Shown here: piece after piece, positions 1-6,836 of the stretch
How positions within the stretch are numbered: the stretch's first letter is position 1
Layout: each line of letters opens with the position of its first letter
Assembly (NCBI GenBank): GCA_007127275.1
Contig: SKZP01000067.1
Location: 1 to 6,836, forward strand
Length of the DNA: 6,836 nucleotides
Direction of reading: 5' to 3'
Origin: Planctomycetota bacterium
GTDB lineage: Bacteria > Planctomycetota > UBA8742 > SKZP01
Position numbers and translations under genes: made by a program
Notes under the pieces: model-generated
Databases searched by the model: none
Seen by the model: only the letters and a program-made list of their open reading frames with translations
What the model was told of the DNA's origin: nothing

Positions 1-373
1 CATTGCGGACTACTGAGGGGAGATGTGTGTTCTTCTCCGGTGGAGCGCACCTCTCCGTTGCCGCTGTCTCTTGTGGAGGGAGAAATCCGGATACGGATCA
101 TCGACGGGCCGGCCGCGGCTTCGAAGCCGTGGAGGGAACGACGCCACTGGCGAGAGGAAACGCCCTCGTCAGGCGTGCCTTCACGGGGCCCCAGCGGTAC
201 GGCACCTCGGCCCGTGTTCGCTCTGTCTCTTTCCGAGGCGGCGCCAAGTCGTCGTCCCCGGCAGGGGCCGGCATGTGCGTGGCGGCGCGGGGCCCGGGAC
301 CTGCGTCGTTCGCCGGGCGAGGTTCCGGCCGCGCCACGTCGAAATCTGCCGGGGAGGATGACCTCACTTTTTT
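1..373 (+). ncRNA. Candidate structured non-coding RNA, family unrecognised
   Basis: No reading frame here looks like a protein, yet local complementary arms follow one another closely. Arms seen: 19-31 with 44-56 (12 of 13 paired, one mismatch, 12-base loop); 67-72 with 78-83; 85-89 with 94-98; 113-120 with 125-132; 141-145 plus 148-154 with 165-171 plus 172-176 (12 pairs, two-base bulge at 146-147); 182-187 plus 189-190 with 209-216. Four of these (28-47, 30-45; 71-79, 72-78; 115-130; 150-169) contain G-U pairs in the + sense, which would be A-C mismatches on the minus strand, so the RNA is probably +. The 5' end may lie before the window. I looked by eye for RNase P, tmRNA and SRP RNA signatures and did not find them. 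It lies convergent to atpD. High GC makes some chance pairing likely, so existence is plausible but unproven and function is unknown. Confidence 0.4.
354..373 (+). terminator. Weak candidate terminator of the 1-373 RNA
   Basis: A short hairpin GAGG (354-357), loop ATGA, CCTC (362-365) is followed after two bases by six T residues (368-373) in the + sense. Four base pairs is below the usual stem length of an intrinsic terminator, so this is only suggestive. It would give the upstream structured region a 3' end just before the atpD terminator that faces it. Confidence 0.27.
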
Positions 374-410
374 CGCGGTCAGACCCTCAAACGGCCCCCT
401 CCCCTGCGGG

Positions 411-444
411 CAAACGAAAGCCCACCGACGAGATCGGTGGGCTT
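411..444 (-). terminator. Rho-independent terminator of atpD
   Basis: Positions 418-428 and 434-444 are perfect inverted repeats of 11 bases around a five-base loop (429-433). Read on the minus strand the 3' arm runs into TTTCGTTTG, a U-rich tract, about 95 bases beyond the atpD stop codon. On the + strand the tract after the stem is GGGAACTTTC, so termination of minus-strand transcription is favoured. The outer 3' side of this hairpin on + also carries the 14-base repeat shared with the spacer upstream of der. Confidence 0.82.
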
Positions 445-450
445 GGGAAC
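437..450 (+). repeat. 14-base repeat arm GTGGGCTTGGGAAC
   Basis: This 14-base string covers one arm and flank of the atpD terminator hairpin. It recurs exactly, in inverted orientation, at 3765-3778, where it again forms one arm and flank of a hairpin. The two loops differ, so the shared part is arm plus flank. I read it as a member of a dispersed palindromic repeat family, here serving as the atpD terminator stem. Confidence 0.6.
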
Positions 451-538
451 TTTCGAATCACCGAGGATGTACCAGCATTCGGGCCTTTGCCCTCGGCTAC
501 CGTTCTCGGCTACAACATGGTGTGCTCGAGCACGGTTG

Positions 539-2092
<1,554 letters not shown>

Positions 2093-2283
2093 TTACTTTT
2101 CCCGAGGCGGTTGCGCCACCCCTTACCACGGATTTGGGTGCCGCCGGTTCTTGTTGCAAAAAAACCCTTCGGACGAGACCACGTTCGTAACGCGGGCCTC
2201 CGTGCCCGACCGAGCCGGCTCGCCGGCGGAGCACGACGGCGCGCATGGCTGCAGCATGCGGGTTGCTTGTCGACGGTTCCGGA

Positions 2284-3639
2284 CTAGCGTTTGCCGCGCA
2301 GCTTGCGGAAATGTGCCGTGCGGTCGTCGCGCTCCCGCCGCCGCAACACGACTTTGATGGGCACCTCCGGATACGGCAACAACTCATGAAACCGGTTCAC
2401 GAGAAAGCGGCGATACTCCGGACTGACCAACTCGGGCTCGTTGACGAAGATCACGATCGTCGGCGGGGCCACGCCGATTTGCGTCGCGTAGTAAAACTTG
2501 GCACGGCGCCCTTTCACCATCGGCGGCCGCCGGTCGGCCACGGCGGTGAGCGCGCGGTTGAGCTCGCCCGTGCTGACACGCTGCGTCGATTGCTCGTACA
2601 GCTCCTGGCACAGCGCAATCACCTGCCAGACGTTGCTCCCATCCTGGCCGGAGAGAAACGCCACCGGCGCAAAGGCAAGCCCCGGCAGCTTCTTGCGGAT
2701 ATACGCCTCGAACTCCTCGGTGGTCACGCTCTCTGGTGCCAGATCCCACTTGTTCACGCCGATCACGATCGGTCGGCCCTGCTTCATTGCCTCGTCCGCG
2801 GCCTTCTTGTCGATATTCCCCACGTCGGCGAGCGCGTCGAGCAGCAAGAGCACCACGTCGGCCCGGCGGATTGCCCGCAGCGAACGAGCCTGGCTGTAAA
2901 ACTCGATCGAGTTCTGCACCGCTTTCGTTTTGCGCAAGCCGGCGGTGTCGATCGCGACGAACTCCTGGTCGCGGAAGCGAAAGCGCACGTCGACGCTGTC
3001 GCGGGTGGTCCCTTCGCGCTCGCTGACGATGCAGCGCTCGGTCTGCGCAAGCCGGTTCACAAGCGTGCTCTTGCCGGCGTTGCGTTTGCCGATGATCGCA
3101 AGCCGCATCGCTGGGTCCTCGCGCGGCTCCGGCTCGGGAATCTCGCGGATCGTCTCGCCGATCCATTCGATCGCGTCCATCAGGTTGCGACGGCTGTTCG
3201 CCGAGACCGGAATCACCGGGTCGAAGCCGAGCGAGTAGAATTCGCCGGCAAGGTCGTCGAACTTCGGGTCGTCCGCTTTGTTCGCAAGCAGCGCCACCGG
3301 CTTGTCGGAAAGCTGCCGCAACTGCTCGGCGACGGTGCGGTCGAGCGCGGTGATCTCTTCGCGCACGTCGACGACGAAAAGCACCGCGTCGGCGGTGTCG
3401 ATCGCCACGGAGATCTGCTCATTAATGTGCGACTCGAGGTCTTGCGTGTCGACAATGCCGATGCCGCCGGTGTCGACAAGCTCCACGGCCCGCTCGTCGA
3501 CTTCGATGTGCACGCTGACGCGGTCGCGTGTCACCCCCGGCATCGGGTCGACAATGCTCACGCGGGAGCCGTAAAAGGCGTTGAGCAGCGACGACTTCCC
3601 CACGTTGGGCCGCCCGACAATGGCCACCACCGGAATCAT
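2284..3639 (-). CDS. der: Ribosome-assembly GTPase Der (EngA)
   Basis: Der is an essential double-GTPase that helps late assembly of the 50S ribosomal subunit. The 451-residue protein has the full family layout. G domain 1 has GRPNVGKS (9-16), GVTRD (35-39), DTGG (56-59), NKAD (120-123) and SAN (146-148). G domain 2 has GKRNAGKS (184-191), TTRD (211-214), DTAG (231-234) and NKWD (296-299). A C-terminal KH-like domain covers about 355-440 (KFYYATQ, TIVIFVN, RRFLVNRF) with a basic tail. The frame stays open upstream to 3921, but the ATG at 3639 is preferred because the family N-terminus begins right there and AGGAGG lies six bases before it; the upstream codons translate palindromic spacer. The second P-loop is GKRNAGKS rather than the common GRPNVGKS, a variant I associate with planctomycetes. 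The fifth G motif of domain 2 reads FLSG instead of a standard SA motif. Confidence 0.97.
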   Translation of the reverse strand: MIPVVAIVGRPNVGKSSLLNAFYGSRVSIVDPMPGVTRDRVSVHIEVDERAVELVDTGGIGIVDTQDLESHINEQISVAIDTADAVLFVVDVREEITALDRTVAEQLRQLSDKPVALLANKADDPKFDDLAGEFYSLGFDPVIPVSANSRRNLMDAIEWIGETIREIPEPEPREDPAMRLAIIGKRNAGKSTLVNRLAQTERCIVSEREGTTRDSVDVRFRFRDQEFVAIDTAGLRKTKAVQNSIEFYSQARSLRAIRRADVVLLLLDALADVGNIDKKAADEAMKQGRPIVIGVNKWDLAPESVTTEEFEAYIRKKLPGLAFAPVAFLSGQDGSNVWQVIALCQELYEQSTQRVSTGELNRALTAVADRRPPMVKGRRAKFYYATQIGVAPPTIVIFVNEPELVSPEYRRFLVNRFHELLPYPEVPIKVVLRRRERDDRTAHFRKLRGKR

Positions 3640-3643
3640 CCCG

Positions 3644-3651
3644 CTCCTCCT
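3644..3651 (-). promoter_or_regulatory. Ribosome binding site of der
   Basis: On the minus strand AGGAGGAG, with core AGGAGG at 3646-3651, lies six bases before the ATG at 3639. This near-perfect Shine-Dalgarno decides between this start and the longer open frame that begins at 3921. Confidence 0.8.
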
Positions 3652-3764
3652 CGCAGCCGCGCAAGCAAACAAGCAAACAAACCCCTGACCGCGGCATACC
3701 CTACCACGCCCACGCCCCACGGGAACCGTCGGCGCATCTTCTGCAACGTGTGGAGCGCGGAAGT

Positions 3765-3796
3765 GTTCCCAAGCCCACGGGCTTCGCCCGTGGGTT
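3765..3796. repeat. Palindromic intergenic repeat, full copy
   Basis: CCCACGGGC (3774-3782) pairs perfectly with GCCCGTGGG (3786-3794) around a TTC loop; 3772-3773 can add weak pairs with 3795-3796. The flank plus first arm (3765-3778) matches 437-450 exactly in inverted orientation. The core CCCAAGCC, ACGGGC and GCCCGTG recurs at 6159-6183. It lies about 130 bases upstream of the der start. No U-tract follows on either strand, so it is classed as a repeat, similar in kind to REP elements. Confidence 0.65.
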
Positions 3797-3815
3797 GCAC
3801 CCGCAATGCCGTTGA

Positions 3816-3868
3816 GTTTCGACGAAACCAGGCGAGCGCAGTCGCTCAGTTTCGGAGGCTGCTCCGAA
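3816..3868. repeat. Cluster of three adjacent hairpins
   Basis: Three perfect small palindromes follow one another: GTTTC (3816-3820) with GAAAC (3824-3828); GAGCG (3834-3838) with CGCTC (3843-3847); and TTCGGAG (3851-3857) with CTCCGAA (3862-3868). Together with the 3774-3794 palindrome they form a block of four hairpins within about 95 bases. This looks like a composite repetitive extragenic element. No strand can be assigned. Confidence 0.5.
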
Positions 3869-4083
3869 GGGAGTGGCACCCCACCCCAGGGGGCGATCCG
3901 TGGGATTCCCCTTTGCGCCACGCTCGGCTAGCATACAGGAGCCTCCTCTTCTTTTGCTCGCGTGGGTGAACGTCCGCGGACAAACCGCTTGGCGAACGGG
4001 AGCGTCAGGCGAAGAGCCTACACCGTGCGTGCTTACAGTACGCGTTCCGTGTCAATCCTTGCCCCTTTCACTTGGCCGCTGGT

Positions 4084-6108
4084 ATGAGCCAACCACCGTC
4101 TCCCTCCTCCGACCAACCTTCCTCGTCCTCGGGAGGCTCAGCGTCTGGCCCGCCGCCACGTAGCGGTAGCGGTGGCAATGGCGGTCGCAGTGGTACCGAC
4201 GGCAGCGGCAGCGGCGACACCGTCGGTGGCAACGGCGGCGGCGGCGGGCGCCGGCGAGGAAAGCGTGGCGGACGGCGGCGGCGCCGCAAGCAACAGTCGC
4301 GCACCCCGGGCCAACCGCAACCGCAACCACCAAGCGACAAGCCTTCCGGCGAAGACAACGAACGCAGCGGCGACGCCGCATCCTCTTCGAGCGAGACCGC
4401 GCCCGGCGGCGAACCGCGCGACGACACGCCGAAAAGTAAGCGCGTCAAGCGCTACCGTCCCGACTCGCAACGCTACCAACGGGTCCGCCGAGGCGAGGCG
4501 AAGTCCGCCGAGGACAAGGCGCCGAAGGCGGTGCGAGCCCCGGCGGCGAAGGGCAAGGAGCCGTCGTCTCCGGCGGTGCCGCCCTCGGCCAAGCCTGCCG
4601 AGGAGGAACACGCAACGGCAGCGGCCGGGAAGTCGCAAACCGAACGGGAACCGGCCGGGGCGAGGCAAGTGCAACCGTCGCCGCACGCGCAAGCGGCGGT
4701 GGAGCTTGTGCAGCCTACGGCGACCCGCGAGATGGAGTACTTGTGGGGCAAGCCGGGAAGTCTGCGCGAGCCGCTCGCCGGGATGCCCGCCGCGATCGCC
4801 GCCATTGCCGCCCTTATTGCCGGTGCCGTCGCGATGCAGTTGCAGCTCTATCCGCTGATTCCGCTCGTTGCGATCGGCGTGCTGTGCATCTCGAACTGGG
4901 AGTTCCGCTGGGCGCGCAGCCTCTGGTACGTCACGCTCGTGACCTACATCCTCTGGATTGCCGCCGAGACCGTCGGTGTCTGGTTCCCCTTCTTCCTTGC
5001 GCTGATCTTCGCCTACATCACCGCACCGGTCGTCGACGGGATGGCGAGACTCGTGCGCAGCCGGATTGTCGCGACGCTGATCTTTTTTGCCGTACTGCTC
5101 GCGGTACTCGTGCTGTTCAATTGGTTCGCCTACGGCGAGTTGACAAGTACGGTGGAGAAAATCCGCGCCCAGGTGGAGACCCCCGAGGCGGTGCACGAGA
5201 ACGTACACCGCCTCGTCGCGCCGATCGGCGAACAATTCGACGTCGAGCCCGAGCAAATCGAAGAATTCACCTTGGTGACGGCACAAACGATCACCAACGC
5301 GCTCAGTCGCGCCAACGACATGAGCGAAGACTCCGTCGAGGGGCTGATCGGCTGGGCAAGCGAAGCCATCGGCTGGGTCGGCGCAATTCTGCTCAACCTG
5401 CTGCTGTTCCTCGTCGCGACATTTTACTTGCTGCTCGACTGGCCGCGCCTCTCCGGCAAAGTCAACTCCTACTTTTCGCCGGAGCAAGGGGAGCGTCTCT
5501 CGAAGCTGTCGCGCGAGATTGGCCAGATCCTTCGCCAATACGTCCAAGGACACTCGGTGGTCATCTTTTTGGTGGGGCTGATCTTTTATCTCCTGCTAAC
5601 GATATTCGGCCACCCGCACGCGTTGCTGCTCGGCCTGGTGATGGCGATCCTCGGCTTGATCCCGTTTCTCGGTCCGATCATCGCCGGGTTGATCGCCCTT
5701 GCGGTGACGCTGACGGTGCCGACGGATACCGGTTTCTACCTGATCGTTACCGTTGTGTGCTACGCGGCGGCACAGGCGCTGAACGACTTCGTGCTGTATC
5801 CGAACATTGCCGGCCGCTCGGTTTCGGTGAATCCGGTGCTCGCGCTGCTCGTCCTTTTCTTGATCGGCTTCGGATTCGGCGTGCTGGGGATGTTCTTCGC
5901 GGTGCCGCTGGTGGCGATCTCGCGCGCGGTGATTCGCTGGCTGAACGAGGAGGACCTACCCGGCTTCGAGTGGCTCAAGCTCTTCCGCCCGTATGAGGTT
6001 CGCCACGAGCGGACGCTGAAGTTGCAGCGCGACCAAATGCGGGCGCTGCGCGAATCCCAGCGCGCCGCCGCCGTCGCCGCAACCGACGCCGAGGCCAAGG
6101 ACACCTGA
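4084..6108 (+). CDS. AI-2E/PerM-family membrane protein with long disordered N-terminal extension
   Basis: The C-terminal two-thirds is an AI-2E transporter (PerM, UPF0118) family domain, a polytopic inner-membrane protein; members have been linked to autoinducer-2 export or to Na+/H+ exchange, and the substrate here is unknown. Hydrophobic segments lie at about 231-272 (two), 279-315, 328-350, 430-451, 489-509, 512-545, 551-573 and 583-615. Family features include FRQYV-like LRQYVQGH (483-490), the GLIPFLGPIIAG loop (524-535), and LNDFVLYPNIAGRSV (566-580). Residues 1-220 are low-complexity: Ser/Gly/Pro-rich, then a basic block RRRGKRGGRRRRRK (56-69), then mixed charge and Ala/Pro. This makes 674 residues, against roughly 350-400 for common members. 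The ATG at 4084 has no Shine-Dalgarno; a TTG at 4072 or Met217 at 4732 are alternatives. Third-position GC stays high through the extension, which supports it as coding. The gene diverges from der and probably has its own promoter. Confidence 0.85.
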   Translation: MSQPPSPSSDQPSSSSGGSASGPPPRSGSGGNGGRSGTDGSGSGDTVGGNGGGGGRRRGKRGGRRRRRKQQSRTPGQPQPQPPSDKPSGEDNERSGDAASSSSETAPGGEPRDDTPKSKRVKRYRPDSQRYQRVRRGEAKSAEDKAPKAVRAPAAKGKEPSSPAVPPSAKPAEEEHATAAAGKSQTEREPAGARQVQPSPHAQAAVELVQPTATREMEYLWGKPGSLREPLAGMPAAIAAIAALIAGAVAMQLQLYPLIPLVAIGVLCISNWEFRWARSLWYVTLVTYILWIAAETVGVWFPFFLALIFAYITAPVVDGMARLVRSRIVATLIFFAVLLAVLVLFNWFAYGELTSTVEKIRAQVETPEAVHENVHRLVAPIGEQFDVEPEQIEEFTLVTAQTITNALSRANDMSEDSVEGLIGWASEAIGWVGAILLNLLLFLVATFYLLLDWPRLSGKVNSYFSPEQGERLSKLSREIGQILRQYVQGHSVVIFLVGLIFYLLLTIFGHPHALLLGLVMAILGLIPFLGPIIAGLIALAVTLTVPTDTGFYLIVTVVCYAAAQALNDFVLYPNIAGRSVSVNPVLALLVLFLIGFGFGVLGMFFAVPLVAISRAVIRWLNEEDLPGFEWLKLFRPYEVRHERTLKLQRDQMRALRESQRAAAVAATDAEAKDT

Positions 6109-6158
6109 ACCAGGACACGCCCTCAAGCGTGCCACCCGCGGGGCCGAGCGGGCGCCCC

Positions 6159-6183
6159 CCCAAGCCAACGGGCGTTGCCCGTG
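6159..6183. repeat. Palindromic intergenic repeat, degenerate copy
   Basis: ACGGGC (6168-6173) pairs with GCCCGT (6177-6182) around a GTT loop, about 60 bases after the PerM-family stop codon. With its flank CCCAAGCC it matches the copy at 3768-3792 apart from the loop and one arm base, so the outer pairs of the longer copy are lost here. No T-rich tract follows directly, so terminator function is doubtful. Confidence 0.5.
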
Positions 6184-6217
6184 ACTCAAAGCCCGAAACG
6201 GGTCGGCCCCTTGAGCG

Positions 6218-6252
6218 ACGCTCGTCGGCTGGATAACCGAGCGTTCTTAGTT
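6218..6252 (+). terminator. Possible terminator of the PerM-family gene
   Basis: ACGCTCG (6218-6224) and CGAGCGT (6238-6244) make a seven-pair stem with a 13-base loop, followed by TCTTAGTT, a moderately U-rich tail, 110 bases past the stop codon. The long loop and interrupted U-tract make it a weak call. It would separate this transcript from the exported-protein gene starting at 6365. Confidence 0.33.
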
Positions 6253-6273
6253 GGAAATGCTCTGCGCATTCGT

Positions 6274-6302
6274 TTGACGTGTCGCGCCGGGTTAGGGATG
6301 CT
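6274..6302 (+). promoter_or_regulatory. Weak sigma-70-like promoter candidate
   Basis: TTGACG (6274-6279, five of six to the -35 consensus) is followed after 17 bases by GATGCT (6297-6302, three of six to the -10 consensus). It lies about 60 bases before the ATG at 6365 and after the possible terminator at 6218-6252, which is a sensible place. The poor -10 box keeps confidence low. Confidence 0.25.
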
Positions 6303-6364
6303 GGGCGCCTGAGGTGACCTTCTGACTGCGCGTTCTCGCCATACTTCCTGCGGTGGCTTGCCGG

Positions 6365-6836
6365 ATGCCGATTTCTTTGCCTTCGACCCGCGTGCTTCTG
6401 GCGGCACTTGCTTCGGTGGCGGTGCTTGCGTGGGCGGCGACGTTCGCCTGCGAGTCGGGACCTGCCGAGACGGGGCGGGCGCCGTGGGTCGATACGTTCG
6501 ATGTGCGTGACACCGAGATTGGGCCGGTCACCTTCTTTGCGCGCCTGCAGACCACCGGTGCCGACGACGTCAGCCCGGAGCAACTCACGGCAATCCTCGA
6601 GACCTTCGACGACTACGGCTCGCCGCGGGCGAGTTGGGTCGACGAAGAGCGCAGGACGCTGGATCTGCTCGCCGACGGGGCACGCTTCGAGTACGCAGGG
6701 AGCTTCATTCAGGACACGCTCGACCTTGCCGAGGAGAGCGACGTGCCCTGGCGCTTCCGCACGCTGCGCTACCGGGCGAACTTTTCCGCGCGCCAGGTGA
6801 CGTTTCGGCTCCAAGGAGCGGCTGCTCCGGATACGA
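6365..6836 (+). CDS. Unrecognised exported or lipid-anchored protein, 3' end outside window
   Basis: The frame from the ATG at 6365 stays open to the window end, giving 157 residues of an incomplete protein. It starts with a signal-peptide-like segment: short polar N-terminus with one Arg, then a hydrophobic stretch at about 10-27, then TFAC with Cys29. Cys29 could be a lipoprotein cysteine, but Thr at -3 and Phe at -2 depart from the usual lipobox, so ordinary secretion is also possible. The exported part is acidic with no family I recognise (for example FDVRDTEIGPVTFFAR at 45-60 and FDDYGSPRASWVDEERRTLD at 81-100). Strong third-position GC supports coding. No clear Shine-Dalgarno is seen; GTG at 6353 in the same frame is a less likely start and a stop at 6323 bounds it. 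The opposite strand is also open over much of this stretch but encodes an Arg/Pro-rich product typical of a GC-rich shadow. Confidence 0.7.
   Translation, partial: MPISLPSTRVLLAALASVAVLAWAATFACESGPAETGRAPWVDTFDVRDTEIGPVTFFARLQTTGADDVSPEQLTAILETFDDYGSPRASWVDEERRTLDLLADGARFEYAGSFIQDTLDLAEESDVPWRFRTLRYRANFSARQVTFRLQGAAAPDT

Larger units (their letters stand above)
3640..4083. other. Divergent intergenic region between der and the PerM-family gene
   Basis: This 444-base stretch must hold promoters for both flanking genes, but no convincing -35/-10 pair was found on either strand. Near der there is a short tandem repeat AAGCAAAC (3663-3670 and 3671-3678). Positions 3765-3868 hold a series of palindromes listed separately, followed by C- and G-rich arms up to about 3910. 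From about 3911 to 4083 I see no strong structure and no protein gene. Open frames crossing the palindromes on the minus strand have no protein-like composition and are taken as translated repeat. Confidence 0.6.

Noticed and set aside
42..90. RNase P RNA-like strings (GGAGCGCACC, GGGAGAAATCCGG)
   Set aside because: The universally conserved GAGGAAAGTCC and ACAGAA-type segments are absent on both strands, so this is not RNase P RNA.
134..305. Fragments resembling a cobalamin riboswitch (GGGAA, GCCACTGG, GACCTGC)
   Set aside because: Spacing between the first two pieces is far too short, the B12 box is incomplete, and there is no + strand gene downstream to control; atpD is convergent.
2158..2200. 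Terminator for der ending in the T run (minus strand) at 2158-2164
   Set aside because: No stable stem directly precedes the T run; only four-pair arms with long loops could be found.
3869..3920. T-box-like signal: TGGCACC preceded by AAGGG and followed by CCCAC/GTGGG and CCCCTTT arms
   Set aside because: It resembles a T-box antiterminator bulge, but no specifier stem or conserved upstream T-box elements were seen, the arms leave an extra four-base bulge, and the downstream gene is a PerM-family protein rather than an aminoacyl-tRNA synthetase or amino acid gene.
3640..3921. 94-codon upstream extension of der
   Set aside because: It translates the palindromic spacer; the AGGAGG site and the conserved Der N-terminus place the start at 3639.
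4138..5553. 471-codon open frame antisense to the PerM-family gene
   Set aside because: It is the GC-rich shadow of a gene with clear membrane-family features; the predicted product is Arg/Leu/Ala-rich without recognisable domains.
5975..6814. 279-codon minus-strand open frame over the end of the PerM-family gene and the exported-protein gene
   Set aside because: It overlaps two better supported + strand genes and has low-complexity Arg/Pro composition, as expected of an antisense shadow.

Overview
The window is GC-rich bacterial chromosome. The best lineage guess is Planctomycetota (possibly Pirellulales). This rests on the Der protein, whose second G domain has GKRNAGKS and the EGTTRDSVDVRF style I associate with planctomycetes, on the long low-complexity extension of the membrane protein, on sparse operon structure, and on dispersed short palindromes between genes. 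It is inference from familiarity, not a computed placement.

Layout. Positions 1-373 have no credible protein gene but are dense in base-paired arms. Several arms need G-U pairs that exist only if the + strand is the RNA, so I call a candidate structured non-coding RNA on +, possibly cut by the window start. It converges on atpD, which reads on the minus strand (539-1966) and ends in a clear Rho-independent terminator (411-444). A 317-base spacer separates atpD from der (2284-3639, minus). A 444-base divergent region (3640-4083) full of palindromes follows. Then a + strand gene (4084-6108) encodes an AI-2E/PerM-family membrane protein with an unusual disordered N-terminal extension of about 220 residues. 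After a 256-base spacer, a + strand gene for an unrecognised exported or lipid-anchored protein starts at 6365 and runs off the window end.

How the genes relate. AtpD (F1-ATPase catalytic subunit) and Der (ribosome-assembly GTPase) are housekeeping genes on the same strand, but they are far enough apart to need separate signals. atpD has neither atpG upstream nor atpC before its terminator, so it is detached from the usual ATP synthase cluster. The PerM-family gene diverges from der and probably forms its own transcript. No mobile element, CRISPR array, tRNA or rRNA was seen. The items most worth a second look are the 1-373 RNA candidate, the palindrome family shared by the atpD terminator and two other spacers, the detached atpD, and the extended PerM-family protein.
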